Assembly: GCF_004216915.1 (NCBI RefSeq)
Contig: NZ_SGXD01000002.1
Location: 310,001-374,000, forward strand
DNA from: Motilibacter rhizosphaerae
GTDB lineage: Bacteria > Actinomycetota > Actinomycetes > Motilibacterales > Motilibacteraceae
Length of the DNA: 64,000 bases
Direction of reading: 5' to 3'
In this document: piece after piece, positions 45,908-54,091 of the stretch
How positions within the stretch are numbered: the first letter of the stretch is position 1
How the letters are laid out: every line of letters begins with the position of its first letter
Program-made: the position numbers and the translations under genes
The notes under the pieces: generated by a model
What the model was told of the DNA's origin: nothing
What the model saw: the letters and a program-made list of their open reading frames with translations, nothing else
Database searches by the model: none

Positions 45908-46489
45908 CTAGACCGGCTCGCGCACCCGGAGAGCGCGTGCCGGCCGCGCCGCTCGGCGCTCCCGCAGGTCGCGGGCCCCGACGAGCGCGACGAGCGCGGC
46001 GAGGACGGCGGCGTACAGGCTCCAGGGGAGCAGCACGTTCTCCTCCGAGAGGGGGACGAGCAGGGGGACGCCGGGTCCGGTGGCGACGTCGCGCACGAAG
46101 TGGAGCAGGACCCCGCCCGCGAGGGCCGCGAGCAGCGGCCGCGCCCGCGGGAGGGCCAGCGCGGCGGCGGCGAGCACGAGGGGCGTGAGCAGCGAGTGCG
46201 TCGCTGGGCGGCCTCCGCCGACCCCGTCGGTCCACCCGAGGTAGAGCGGGACGTGGTCCACGTCGATGGCGACCGAGGCGACGAGGGCCGCGAGCGCCAG
46301 GCGGGAGCGTCGCCCCACGGCCGCCGGCACCACCGCGAGCAGGACGATCGCGCTCGTCGCGAGGTGCCCGGTCCAGTCGAGCGGGGCGAGCAGCGGCACC
46401 GACCAGCCCCGGCTGGGGATCAGCACCCGGTCGTCGAGCACCACGAGGGCGAGCAGGGCGGCGGCGAGCGCGGTCCGGGACGTCCTCAC
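45908..46489 (-). CDS. Membrane-bound metal-dependent hydrolase, YdjM-like
   Basis: The ~193-residue protein is mostly hydrophobic helix and carries the family metal motifs: DWTGHLATSAI near residue 40, AIDVDHVPLY, THSLLTPLV and HFVRD. E. coli YdjM is a LexA-controlled membrane hydrolase of this family, with no known substrate. The GTG at 46489 is my choice; no clear ribosome site is seen. It is divergent from the sirtuin gene, with 78 bases between, and its stop lies 197 bases upstream of the DUF4331 start. Confidence 0.8.
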   Translation of the reverse strand: MRTSRTALAAALLALVVLDDRVLIPSRGWSVPLLAPLDWTGHLATSAIVLLAVVPAAVGRRSRLALAALVASVAIDVDHVPLYLGWTDGVGGGRPATHSLLTPLVLAAAALALPRARPLLAALAGGVLLHFVRDVATGPGVPLLVPLSEENVLLPWSLYAAVLAALVALVGARDLRERRAARPARALRVREPV

Positions 46490-46567
46490 CCCGGCGAGCG
46501 TACGGACCGCGGCGAAAGCGGAGCGCAAGCGCTCGCCGTCCGCGCGGGCGTCACGCACGATGGACGG

Positions 46568-47437
46568 GTGCAGCAGCTGACCGACCTCGACCGCCTCGCC
46601 GAGCTCGTGGCGCGGGGCGACGTCGCCGTGCTCACCGGGGCCGGGCTCTCGACGGAGTCGGGCATCCCCGACTACCGGGGGGCGACCGGCGCGGCGCAGC
46701 GCCGCCACTCCCCCATGACCTACCAGGAGTTCACCGGCTCGCCCGAGGCGCGGCAGCGCTACTGGGCGCGCAGCCACGTCGGGTGGCGCACGATCGGCCG
46801 GGCGCTCCCCAACCCGGGCCACGTCGCCGTCGCCCGGCTCGAGCAGGCCGGGCTGCTGAGCGGGCTGGTCACGCAGAACGTCGACGGCCTCCACGCCGCC
46901 GCGGGGTCGCGCGACGTCGTGGAGCTGCACGGCGCGCTGGCCCGCGTCGTCTGCCTCGGCTGCGGCGCGCTCACGCCGCGCTCCGCGCTCGACGCACGGC
47001 TGGCGGCGGCCAACGCGGCCTGGTCGGGCGTCGTGCTCGCGCTCAACCCGGACGGCGACGCGCTGCTCGACGACACCGACGTCGAGGGGTTCACCGTCGT
47101 CGACTGCGCCGCCTGCGGAGGCGTGCTGAAGCCCGACGTCGTCTTCTTCGGCGAGACGGTGCCGGCCGACCGCGTCGCCGCCTCCTTCGCCGTCGTCGAC
47201 CGGGCCGCGTCACTGCTCGTGCTGGGCAGCAGCCTGCACGTGATGTCCGGCTACCGCTTCGTGCTCCACGCCGTACGCCGCGGTATCCCCGTCGCGCTGG
47301 TCAACCTCGGCCCCACGAGGGGCGACCGTCACGCGGACCTGCGGCTCGACGCCCCTCTCGGGGCCGTGCTGCCCGGGCTCGTGGACAGGGTGATGCCGCG
47401 GACGGCCGCGGCGATCGCCACGCCGTCCATGCCCTGA
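46568..47437 (+). CDS. Sirtuin-type NAD-dependent protein deacylase
   Basis: The NAD-binding motifs VLTGAGLSTESGIPDYRG and VTQNVDGLH are present, the catalytic His is about residue 121 (VELHG), and four zinc Cys occur as CLGCG and CAACG. It removes acetyl or other acyl groups from lysines, for example acetyl-CoA synthetase in actinobacteria. The substrate-selecting Tyr/Arg pair of class III sirtuins is not evident. The GTG at 46568 gives 289 residues. Its 3' end overlaps the convergent gene by 109 bases. Confidence 0.92.
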   Translation: MQQLTDLDRLAELVARGDVAVLTGAGLSTESGIPDYRGATGAAQRRHSPMTYQEFTGSPEARQRYWARSHVGWRTIGRALPNPGHVAVARLEQAGLLSGLVTQNVDGLHAAAGSRDVVELHGALARVVCLGCGALTPRSALDARLAAANAAWSGVVLALNPDGDALLDDTDVEGFTVVDCAACGGVLKPDVVFFGETVPADRVAASFAVVDRAASLLVLGSSLHVMSGYRFVLHAVRRGIPVALVNLGPTRGDRHADLRLDAPLGAVLPGLVDRVMPRTAAAIATPSMP

Positions 47438-48117
47438 CCGACGTCCCCGCGGCGCAGCAGGGTCATCGCCGCCCGCTGCTGCCCCGGCGTGAGCTTGCCG
47501 AAGGCGAGGTCGCTGAAGCAGCGGACGACCGACTCGACGTCGGCGCCCTCCTGCAGGAACGACAGGATGTTCGCGCGCATGGACCGCGGCCACCAGGAGT
47601 ACGGGCCGAGCGAGGCGGCGATCTGGACCGCCTCCTCCATCTCGAGCCCCGAGCCCACGAGCCCGACGAGCAGCTGGCGGTCGAGGCCGCGCGTCTCGAT
47701 GGCGGGCAGTGCGACCTCGAGGACGTAGCCCGGGCCGAGCATCTCCTGCACGCCGGTGAGGCCGACGCCGAGGTCGCGGCTCGTGAGGTCGACGACGACC
47801 CGGGCGGCGGGCTCGACCTCGAAGTCCTGGCGCTGGCGCATGTGCTCGAGGGTGGCGTTGAGGCGCGCGCGGGCGGCGTCGGCGTCGTCGGAGTCCGGCT
47901 CGTTGCGGCGCAGGGCCTCGGCACGCAGGCGCACCGCGTCCTGGGCGGCGTTGCGCAGCAGCGGGCGCGAGATCATCGGGATGAGCTCGCCGGCGATCCG
48001 CTCGAGGACCGACGCGCGCTCCCGGGGGGAGGCCACCGCCATCAGCGCGCGCCACGCCTGCTCGCTCTGCGGCAGCACCTCGTCGGGCTGCCGCTCCTGG
48101 TCCTGGTCCTGGGGCAC
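47329..48117 (-). CDS. Hypothetical helical protein, overlapping the sirtuin gene
   Basis: I do not recognise this 262-residue soluble protein. It begins with a Gln/Asp-rich segment and continues as mixed helix and strand, with a coherent central part (GLDRQLLVGLVGSGLEMEEAV, then SWWPRSMRANILSFLQEG). GTG 48117 follows a GGGGGA site. Its last ~36 codons lie in the 3' end of the sirtuin gene on the opposite strand, where the peptide turns into Ser/Arg/Thr-rich sequence, so a read-through of the original stop is possible. Confidence 0.6.
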   Translation of the reverse strand: MPQDQDQERQPDEVLPQSEQAWRALMAVASPRERASVLERIAGELIPMISRPLLRNAAQDAVRLRAEALRRNEPDSDDADAARARLNATLEHMRQRQDFEVEPAARVVVDLTSRDLGVGLTGVQEMLGPGYVLEVALPAIETRGLDRQLLVGLVGSGLEMEEAVQIAASLGPYSWWPRSMRANILSFLQEGADVESVVRCFSDLAFGKLTPGQQRAAMTLLRRGDVGQGMDGVAIAAAVRGITLSTSPGSTAPRGASSRRSA

Positions 48118-48292
48118 GGTCCCCCATCGACCACCGCGGGCCGTACGTGATCCGCCGGGGCGCGGAGTCCCCCGTCCGGACGCGCCGACTCCGCGCATTC
48201 GCGGGACACGCCGTCCGCGGAGTGCTTCCCTAGGCTCTGGTCACGGTGAGGTCACGCCGCGGCGGCACGGGTGGACCGTCGGAGGGAGCTCC

Positions 48293-48967
48293 ATGCGGGA
48301 CGAGCGGGTCAGCGGCACCGGGGGCGGCAGCGGCGAGCTCGTCACGGTCCACCGGGTGTTCCGCCGGGAGTTCGGGCTGCTGCCGCGCATGGTCGCGGGC
48401 GTCCGCCCCGGCAACGTCGAGCGCAGCGAGCTCGTCGCGGGGCACGTCGCCGAGCTCGTGCAGGCCCTGTCCGCGCACGTGCGCGCGGAGGACGAGCTGC
48501 TCTGGCCGAAGCTGCGCGAGCGCAGCGGGTCCCCTGCGACGGCAGGGCTCGTGGAGCGCCTCGAGGGCGAGCACGACCAGCTCCGCATCCTGCTCGACCG
48601 CGTGCGCGTGCTGCTGCCGATGTGGAGCAGCGCCGCCGACGGCCGTACGCGCGACGAGCTCGTCGCCACGCTCTCGGAGGCGACCCGCGTGCTGGAGGCC
48701 CACCTCGACGCCGAGGAGGCCGAGGTCCTGCCGATCGCCGACCAGCACGTGGCGCGCGAGGAGTGGGACGAGCTCGGCCGGGCCGGCGTCGCGGGCATCC
48801 CCCGCGAGCGGCTCCCCGTCTTCCTGGGCGCCGTGCTGGAGGAGGCGAGCGGCGAGGAGCGGTCGCGCTTCCTGGGACACGTCCCGCTGCCGGGGCGCCT
48901 GGCGTACCTCCTCGTCGGGCAGCGGCGGTACCGTGCAGAGACGACGACGCTGCGCTCGGGCCTCTGA
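48293..48967 (+). CDS. Hemerythrin-like domain protein
   Basis: The 224-residue protein shows the HHE pattern: TVHRVFRREFG, AHVRAEDELLWPKL, GEHDQLRILL and AHLDAEEAEVLP give the His/Glu/Asp ligands of a di-iron helical bundle. Such proteins sense or carry oxygen, NO or iron in the cytoplasm. The ATG follows GGAGGGAG, an excellent ribosome site. It ends 19 bases before the MarR operator region and is probably independent of it. Confidence 0.88.
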   Translation: MRDERVSGTGGGSGELVTVHRVFRREFGLLPRMVAGVRPGNVERSELVAGHVAELVQALSAHVRAEDELLWPKLRERSGSPATAGLVERLEGEHDQLRILLDRVRVLLPMWSSAADGRTRDELVATLSEATRVLEAHLDAEEAEVLPIADQHVAREEWDELGRAGVAGIPRERLPVFLGAVLEEASGEERSRFLGHVPLPGRLAYLLVGQRRYRAETTTLRSGL

Positions 48968-48985
48968 AAGCGCCGTGCGACGAGG

Positions 48986-49005
48986 TATGGTTGCCATAGG
49001 CAACC
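48986..49005 (+). promoter_or_regulatory. MarR promoter with operator dyad (copy 1)
   Basis: The -10 box TATGGT (48986-48991) overlaps a dyad GGTTGCC-ATA-GGCAACC at 48989-49005. The core GTTGC-N5-GCAAC recurs twice before the MFS exporter at 49908-49951, so one MarR protein probably binds all three. The ribosome site AAGGAGG for the first MarR gene follows directly. Confidence 0.75.
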
Positions 49006-49016
49006 AAGGAGGCCCG

Positions 49017-49454
49017 ATGGACCGCTCCCGAGCGCTCGCCCGCCTGCTCCAGGAGCTGACGGCGCTCGGCGCGACCCGGCGCGAGCTGGCCCGCACGCTC
49101 GACCTCGGCCTGCACCCCAGCGCGCTCGCCACGGCGTGGACCCTGCAGGCCCGGGGGCCCCTCCGCATCTCGACGCTCGCCGCCGAGCTCCACACGGACC
49201 TCAGCGTGGTGAGCCGCACGGTCGCCGAGCTGGGCGAGGCCGGCCTCGTCGAGCGCCAGCCCGACCCCGAGGACCGCCGCGCCTGCCTCGTCTCCCTCTC
49301 CCCGGCCGGCGTCGCCGCGGTCGACCGCGCCGCCGAGCAGGTCCGCGAGGGGCTCGGGCCCTCGCTGGCCGACTGGGACGACGCGCAGCTCGAGGGCGTT
49401 GCCGACGGCCTGGCCCGGCTCCGCACCGACCTGCTCCGCACACCGGCCGCCTGA
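49017..49454 (+). CDS. MarR-family regulator 1
   Basis: This 145-residue protein has the MarR winged helix, with the recognition helix in ISTLAAELHTDLSVVSRTVAELG and the wing in ERQPDPEDRRACLVSLS. The ATG follows AAGGAGG. Its promoter carries the GTTGC-N5-GCAAC dyad, so it is likely autoregulated. The second MarR gene starts four bases after its stop. Confidence 0.9.
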   Translation: MDRSRALARLLQELTALGATRRELARTLDLGLHPSALATAWTLQARGPLRISTLAAELHTDLSVVSRTVAELGEAGLVERQPDPEDRRACLVSLSPAGVAAVDRAAEQVREGLGPSLADWDDAQLEGVADGLARLRTDLLRTPAA

Positions 49455-49458
49455 CGCC

Positions 49459-49896
49459 GTGGAGTCCTTCGACCAGGCCCACCAGCGGGTGGAGCGCGAG
49501 CTGACCGTGCTGCTGCAGCGGGCGCGGCAGATGTTCGCCCAGATGGCGCGCGAGATCCACCCCGACCTCGACGCCAGCGCGTACGCCCTGCTCTCGCGCA
49601 TCGCGAGCCGCGAGGCGACGACCGTGAGCTCGCTCGCGGCGGCCGCGGGCACCGGGAAGCCGACGATCAGCCGGCAGGTGCGCGCACTCGAGGAGCTCGG
49701 CCTGCTGCGGCGCGAGCCCGACACCAGCGACCCCCGCGTCGTCCAGCTGAGCCTCACGACCGTGGGCACCGAGCGCCTCGAGCAGGCGCGCGACGTGCGC
49801 CGCGCAGCCCTGCGCCGCCTGCTCGGCGAGTGGGACGTCGCGGACGTCGAGTCGCTCGGCCTCCTCCTCGCGAAGTTCAACGCCGCTCCCCGCTGA
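49459..49896 (+). CDS. MarR-family regulator 2
   Basis: A second 145-residue MarR protein is encoded directly after the first: helices ASAYALLSRIASREATTVSSLAAAAGTGKPTISRQVRALEELG include the DNA-binding unit, with wing RREPDTSDPRVVQLS. It differs clearly from the first copy, so the pair may form a heterodimer or sense different ligands. The GTG start lacks a strong ribosome site and probably relies on coupling. Confidence 0.9.
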   Translation: MESFDQAHQRVERELTVLLQRARQMFAQMAREIHPDLDASAYALLSRIASREATTVSSLAAAAGTGKPTISRQVRALEELGLLRREPDTSDPRVVQLSLTTVGTERLEQARDVRRAALRRLLGEWDVADVESLGLLLAKFNAAPR

Positions 49897-49907
49897 CCTC
49901 CTCCGCG

Positions 49908-49951
49908 GTTGCCCCAAGCAACTTCACAGGCGTATGGTTGCTCTAGGCAAC
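49908..49951 (+). promoter_or_regulatory. MFS promoter with two operator dyads (copies 2 and 3)
   Basis: TTGCCC (49909-49914) and TATGGT (49933-49938) form a promoter with an 18-base spacer. The dyad GTTGC-N5-GCAAC occurs at 49908-49922 over the -35 box and again at 49937-49951 over the -10 box and start point, 29 bases apart centre to centre. Full occupancy would block RNA polymerase. Confidence 0.78.
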
Positions 49952-49964
49952 TATGGAGGCAGCA

Positions 49965-51542
49965 GTGAGCACCACCCGCACGGCGCCGGCACCGGCCGGC
50001 ATGTCGCACGGCGAGATCCTCGAGGCCATGAGCGGCCTCATGCTCAGCATGTTCGTCGCGATGCTGAGCTCGACCGTCGTCAGCAACGCCCTCCCGCGCA
50101 TCCTGCACGACCTGCACGGAGGCGAGTCGGCGTACACCTGGGTCGTCACCGCGGCCCTGCTGGCGACGACGGCCGCGACCCCGGTCTGGGGCAAGCTCGC
50201 CGACCTCACGAGCAAGAAGCTGCTCATGCAGGTCGCGATCGTCGTCTACATCGCGGGCTCGGTCGTCGCCGGGCTCTCCCAGTCGATCGGCATGCTCATC
50301 GCCTGCCGGGTGGTCCAGGGCGTCGGCGCCGGCGGCATCCTCGCGATGACCCAGGTGATCATGGCCGCGATGGTCTCGCCGCGCGAACGCGGCCGCTACA
50401 GCGGCTACCTCGGTGCGACCTTCGCGGTCGCGACCATCGCGGGCCCGCTCATCGGCGGCGTCATCGTCGACACCTCGTGGCTCGGCTGGCGCTGGTGCTT
50501 CTACGTCGGGGCGCCGTTCGCCGCGCTCGCCCTCGTCGTGCTGCAGCGCACGCTGCACCTGCCGACGGTCACCCGCGAGCTCCGCGTCGACTACCTCGGC
50601 GCCGCCCTCATCACCGGCGGGGTGAGCGCCCTGCTCATCTGGGTCTCGCTCGCCGGCCAGCAGTACGCGTGGCTGTCGTGGACGAGCGCAGGCCTCGTCG
50701 TGCTCGGCGCCGCCCTGCTCGCGGCAGCCGTCGCCGTCGAGCTGCGGGTGGGCGAGCCGATCATCCCGCTGCAGATCTTCCGCCACCGCACGGTGAGCCT
50801 CGCGACCGCGGCGGGGCTGTTCCTCGGCGTCGCGATGTACGGCGCGACGATCTTCCTCTCGCAGTACTTCCAGATCGCCCGCGCCCAGTCGCCCACGGTC
50901 TCCGGGCTGCGGACGATGCCGATGATCCTCGGGCTGGCGGCGTCCTCGCTCGTCGTCGGGCGGCTCGTCACCCGGACCGGGCGGTGGAAGCGCTACCTCG
51001 TCGGCGGTGCGACCGTGGCCACGGTCGGCTTCGCCCTGCTCGCCACCATCGACGCGCGGACCGGCTTCGTCCAGCTCTCCGCCTACATGGCCCTGATCGG
51101 CATCGGTCTCGGCGCGACCATGCAGAACCTCGTGCTCTCGGTGCAGAACACCGTCCCCGTGCAGCAGCTCGGCGCCGCGACCGCAACCGTTTCGTTCTTC
51201 CGCTCGCTCGGTGGCGCGATCGGCGTCTCGGTGCTCGGCGCCGTCCTCTCCACCCGGGTGGGCGACGCGGTCGTGTCCGGGCTGGCCCAGTTGGGCGTGC
51301 CGGGCTCGGCGCTCGGCGGCTCCAGCACCGGCATCCCCGACGTGCGCACGCTGCCCGCCCCGGTCGCCCGGGTGGTCGAGCAGGCGTACGGATCGGCTGT
51401 CGGCCACGTGTTCCTCGTCGCGGTGCCGCTGATGGTGCTCGCGCTGCTCGCGATCGTCGCCATCCGCGAGGTGCCGCTGCGCTCGACTCCCGTGCCCGCG
51501 CCCCCGGTCGACCAGGCTCCGGTCCCGGCGGGGGTGCGCTGA
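49965..51542 (+). CDS. MFS drug exporter, EmrB/QacA (DHA2) type
   Basis: The protein has about 14 hydrophobic helices, with the motif A loop as WGKLADLTSKKLLM and the motif C region as GATFAVATIAGPLIGGVI, so it is a proton-driven drug exporter. GTG 49965 has GGAGG at a five-base spacing and is preferred over ATG 49953, whose codon overlaps that ribosome site. The promoter carries two MarR dyads. It is followed by the FUSC gene. Confidence 0.92.
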   Translation: MSTTRTAPAPAGMSHGEILEAMSGLMLSMFVAMLSSTVVSNALPRILHDLHGGESAYTWVVTAALLATTAATPVWGKLADLTSKKLLMQVAIVVYIAGSVVAGLSQSIGMLIACRVVQGVGAGGILAMTQVIMAAMVSPRERGRYSGYLGATFAVATIAGPLIGGVIVDTSWLGWRWCFYVGAPFAALALVVLQRTLHLPTVTRELRVDYLGAALITGGVSALLIWVSLAGQQYAWLSWTSAGLVVLGAALLAAAVAVELRVGEPIIPLQIFRHRTVSLATAAGLFLGVAMYGATIFLSQYFQIARAQSPTVSGLRTMPMILGLAASSLVVGRLVTRTGRWKRYLVGGATVATVGFALLATIDARTGFVQLSAYMALIGIGLGATMQNLVLSVQNTVPVQQLGAATATVSFFRSLGGAIGVSVLGAVLSTRVGDAVVSGLAQLGVPGSALGGSSTGIPDVRTLPAPVARVVEQAYGSAVGHVFLVAVPLMVLALLAIVAIREVPLRSTPVPAPPVDQAPVPAGVR

Positions 51543-51565
51543 GCACCGCCGGGCAGGAGGTGGTC

Positions 51566-52603
51566 GTGCACCGGCGGCTCCACCTCCTCTGGACCGAGTC
51601 CCTCGCGGTGCGCCCCGCTCCCGGGGCGCACCGCGTCGGGCTGCGCGCAGGGCTCAGCGTCGCGGTGCCGCTCCTCGCCGTCCTCGCGCTCGGGCACCCG
51701 GCCTGGTCGGCGTACGCGGCGTTCGGCGCCTTCGCCTCGCTCTACGGCCGCACCACCACCGCGCTCGCCCGGCTCGTCATGCAGCTCGAGGCCGGGCTCG
51801 CGCTCGTGCTCGTCGTGGTCGCCGGGGCTGCCGTCTCCGCGCTGCCGGGCCGGCCCTGGTACGCGGTCGCCGGCGTCACGCTCGTCGCCGGCCTCGGCGC
51901 GCTGCTCTCCGCGGCCCGCGGCTGGCACCCGCCGGGCCCGCTGTTCCTCGTCTTCGCCTTCGGCGCAGTCGCGTCCGTCCCCCGCCCGGCGTCGCAGGTG
52001 CCGGTCGCGCTCGCCGTCTGTGCCGCGTCCGCCGCCTCCGCCGTGCTCGTGGGGACGACGGCACCGTGGACGCCGCGCGCCCGACCCCTGCCCTGGCGCC
52101 CGGTACCGCTCTCCCCCGCCGTGCCGTACGCCGGGGCAGCGCTCGCCTCCGGCCTGCTCGTCACGGCGTGGGGCGTCGGGCACCCGTACTGGGCGACGGT
52201 CGCCGCGGTGGCCCCGCTCACCGGGCCGACCGTGACGGCACGGCTCGTCCGCGGGCTGCACCGCGTGCTCGGCACGCTCGCCGGCCTCGTGCTCGCGGCC
52301 GCGCTGCTCGCGCCGGGGCTCGGCCCGTACGCGACGGTGGCGGTCGTCGGCGTCCTGCAGGTGGTCACCGAGACGCTCGTCGGGCGGCACTACGGGCTGG
52401 CGCTGCTCGCCATCACGCCGATGGCCCTGCTCATGGGACAGGTGGCGGCACCCCGTCCCGCCGGCGGACTGCTGTGGGACCGCGGGGTCGAGACCGTCGT
52501 GGGCGCGCTCGTCGCGCTCCTGGTCATCCTCGTCGAGTGGCGGTACGCGCGCCGCCGTGCCGGCGCTGGAGCCGGGCGCACCCTGCCGCTCGGGGTCAGC
52601 TGA
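51566..52603 (+). CDS. FUSC-family membrane protein
   Basis: The ~345-residue protein has two sets of hydrophobic helices with the FUSC pattern (GHPAWSAYAAFGAFASLYG and, as its repeat, GVGHPYWATVAAVAPLTG). FUSC proteins such as AaeB and aromatic-acid exporters pump aromatic acids or fusaric acid. The GTG follows AGGAGG at five bases. It lies 23 bases after the MFS gene, so both exporters are read from the MarR-controlled promoter. The stop overlaps the convergent lipoprotein gene by eight bases. Confidence 0.83.
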   Translation: MHRRLHLLWTESLAVRPAPGAHRVGLRAGLSVAVPLLAVLALGHPAWSAYAAFGAFASLYGRTTTALARLVMQLEAGLALVLVVVAGAAVSALPGRPWYAVAGVTLVAGLGALLSAARGWHPPGPLFLVFAFGAVASVPRPASQVPVALAVCAASAASAVLVGTTAPWTPRARPLPWRPVPLSPAVPYAGAALASGLLVTAWGVGHPYWATVAAVAPLTGPTVTARLVRGLHRVLGTLAGLVLAAALLAPGLGPYATVAVVGVLQVVTETLVGRHYGLALLAITPMALLMGQVAAPRPAGGLLWDRGVETVVGALVALLVILVEWRYARRRAGAGAGRTLPLGVS

Positions 52604-52952
52604 CCGTGCCGCCCGTCGCTGCGGCGATCCGGTCGGCGAGCGACCTGCTGTCGACGTTGACCGCCCAGCGGTCCCCCACGACGAAGACCCCGCCGAAGCT
52701 CCGGGCGGCGTTCAGCCAGTCGTCGCGGTTGCCGTTGTTGGCGAACGTGCGGAAGGCGAGCTCCTCGCCGCCTGCCGCGCAGTCGGCCTCCGCTCGGACG
52801 TACAGCTCGAGATCACCCTCGGCCGGCGTGGACGTCGCGCAGCCGGCCTCCTGCGCCAGCGCGGCGGGTGACGGTCCGGCGCCGGCCCCACCACCCGAGG
52901 AGCAGGCCGCGACCAGGAGCAGGGCCGCGAGCGACCAGCGGCGTCCGGGCAC
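52596..52952 (-). CDS. Small lipoprotein
   Basis: The 118-residue protein has a signal peptide ending in a lipobox (LLVAAC, Cys at about residue 18), so it should be lipid-anchored outside the membrane, then a Gly/Ser linker and a compact domain (ELAFRTFANNGNRDDWLNAA, FVVGDRWAVNVD) found in actinobacterial lipoproteins of unknown function. Two further Cys could form a disulfide. GTG 52952 is selected because a longer frame runs into the tRNA. Confidence 0.75.
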   Translation of the reverse strand: MPGRRWSLAALLLVAACSSGGGAGAGPSPAALAQEAGCATSTPAEGDLELYVRAEADCAAGGEELAFRTFANNGNRDDWLNAARSFGGVFVVGDRWAVNVDSRSLADRIAAATGGTVS

Positions 52953-52981
52953 CCGGCGAGCGTAGGGCGGGCACGCGGGAG

Positions 52982-53055
52982 TGGGGCGGGTGGGGCTCGA
53001 ACCCACGACCCAGGGATTATGAGTCCCCTGCTCTGACCGGCTGAGCTACCGCCCC
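52982..53055 (-). tRNA. tRNA with CAT anticodon (probably Ile2, possibly elongator Met)
   Basis: The complement folds as a cloverleaf: acceptor GGGGCGG/CCGCCCC, T arm GTGGG-TTCGAGC-CCCAC, and anticodon loop CTCATAA. The anticodon arm (GGGGACTCATAATCCCT) and following GGGTCG resemble bacterial tRNA-Ile2, whose C34 is changed to lysidine to read ATA, more than elongator tRNA-Met. It lacks the initiator feature of an unpaired first base. CCA is not encoded. Confidence 0.9.
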
Positions 53056-53154
53056 GGAGCCCCCACATGCTGCCAGAGCCGGACGGCGGCGAGGCCTCCC
53101 GCCCGATGCTGTACGCTCGTCCTCCGACGCCGCCGGTCACCCGGCGCGTCGCGG

Positions 53155-53227
53155 TCCCACATAGCTCAATTGGCAGAGCAGCCGGCTGTTAACCGGCAGG
53201 TTCTTGGTTCGAGTCCAAGTGTGGGAG
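53155..53227 (+). tRNA. tRNA-Asn (anticodon GTT)
   Basis: Acceptor arms TCCCACA and TGTGGGA pair fully, the anticodon stem GCCGG/CCGGC holds the loop CTGTTAA with anticodon GTT, and the T arm has GGTTCGAGTCC. The discriminator is G. CCA is not encoded. It is divergent from the CAT tRNA with a 99-base spacer. Confidence 0.96.
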
Positions 53228-53235
53228 CCCCTCCC

Positions 53236-53562
53236 CTACGAGCCGCCGCCGTCGCGCGGCTCGGGCAGGACGATCTGCTGCATCTCCTGCAGGACGCCGC
53301 GCCGCTCGAGCTCGAAGAGCACGACGTACGGGTCGTCCCCCATCGCCTCGATCTCCTCGTCGGTCACGAGCCCCCGGCGCACGCCGAACGAGCAGGCGGC
53401 CCACGCGTGGAAGGCCAGGGGCGGCAGCGCGGCCTGGGCCTGCACGAACATCTCCGCCATGATCGCGTCGTGCTCGGGCAGCTGCATCGGCGCGGCCGTG
53501 GCGAGGCGGCGCTCCAGGGTGCGGACGAACTCGAGGTGCCCGTCGGGCGCGGGATGCGTCAT
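53236..53562 (-). CDS. Hypothetical protein (108 aa)
   Basis: This soluble 108-residue protein has a mainly helical middle (DAIMAEMFVQAQAALPPLAFHAW) and an acidic second half (TDEEIEAMGDDPYVVLFELERRGVL). I do not recognise it. ATG 53562 is preferred over the start of a longer frame that begins with an Arg/Pro-rich shadow, although its ribosome site is weak. The gene is alone, convergent with tRNA-Asn. Confidence 0.6.
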   Translation of the reverse strand: MTHPAPDGHLEFVRTLERRLATAAPMQLPEHDAIMAEMFVQAQAALPPLAFHAWAACSFGVRRGLVTDEEIEAMGDDPYVVLFELERRGVLQEMQQIVLPEPRDGGGS

Positions 53563-53749
53563 GCAGACCAGTCTCGGCGGACGCGGGCACGGACCTGCGC
53601 GCACGCAACAGGATCGTTACGAGCCGTGTCGCGCCGGGGTGCCTCCGGTGATCTCCCCCAGGTGTCGGCGCCGAGCCCAGCGGGAACCCCTCCACCAGAC
53701 GACGGCGGTCAGCCGAGACCGCCGGCACAGCACGAGGAGGAGGCGCACC

Positions 53750-54088
53750 ATGCGCAGACTCACGTTCCTCGCCGGCTTCGCCACCGGCTACGTCCTGGGC
53801 GCCAGGGCCGGGCGCGAGCGCTACGAGCAGATCGCCCGCGGCTACCGCTCCTTCGCGGGCAACGCGAAGGTGCAGTCGGTCGCTGACAAGGCGAAGTCGC
53901 AGGCCACCGACCTGGCGAGCACCGCCAAGGACAAGGCCGCCAGCAAGGTGAGCAGCGCCGTGCACGGGCAGGGCCCCGAGCACGCCGCGCCGCACGACGA
54001 CCTGGACAGCGTCCTCGTCCTCGACGTCGACGGCCGCGTGGCCACCGGTGACGGGGTCGGCGGGACCGGCGACCGGATGGGGCTGTAG
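53750..54088 (+). CDS. Small membrane-anchored protein, YtxH-like
   Basis: The start RRLTFLAGFATGYVLGARAG is a single glycine-zipper membrane helix as in YtxH-like proteins, followed by a helical, Lys/Ala/Ser-rich stretch (SVADKAKSQATDLASTAKDKA) reminiscent of LEA-type stress proteins and an acidic tail. It may protect the membrane or cell wall under stress; this is inference. The ATG follows GAGGAGGAGG. Three bases separate it from the next gene. Confidence 0.75.
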   Translation: MRRLTFLAGFATGYVLGARAGRERYEQIARGYRSFAGNAKVQSVADKAKSQATDLASTAKDKAASKVSSAVHGQGPEHAAPHDDLDSVLVLDVDGRVATGDGVGGTGDRMGL

Positions 54089-54091
54089 CCG

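Noticed and set aside
52596-53006. Longer lipoprotein frame starting inside the tRNA region
   Set aside because: The first 18 codons run into the tRNA gene and spoil the signal peptide; GTG 52952 gives a normal lipobox.
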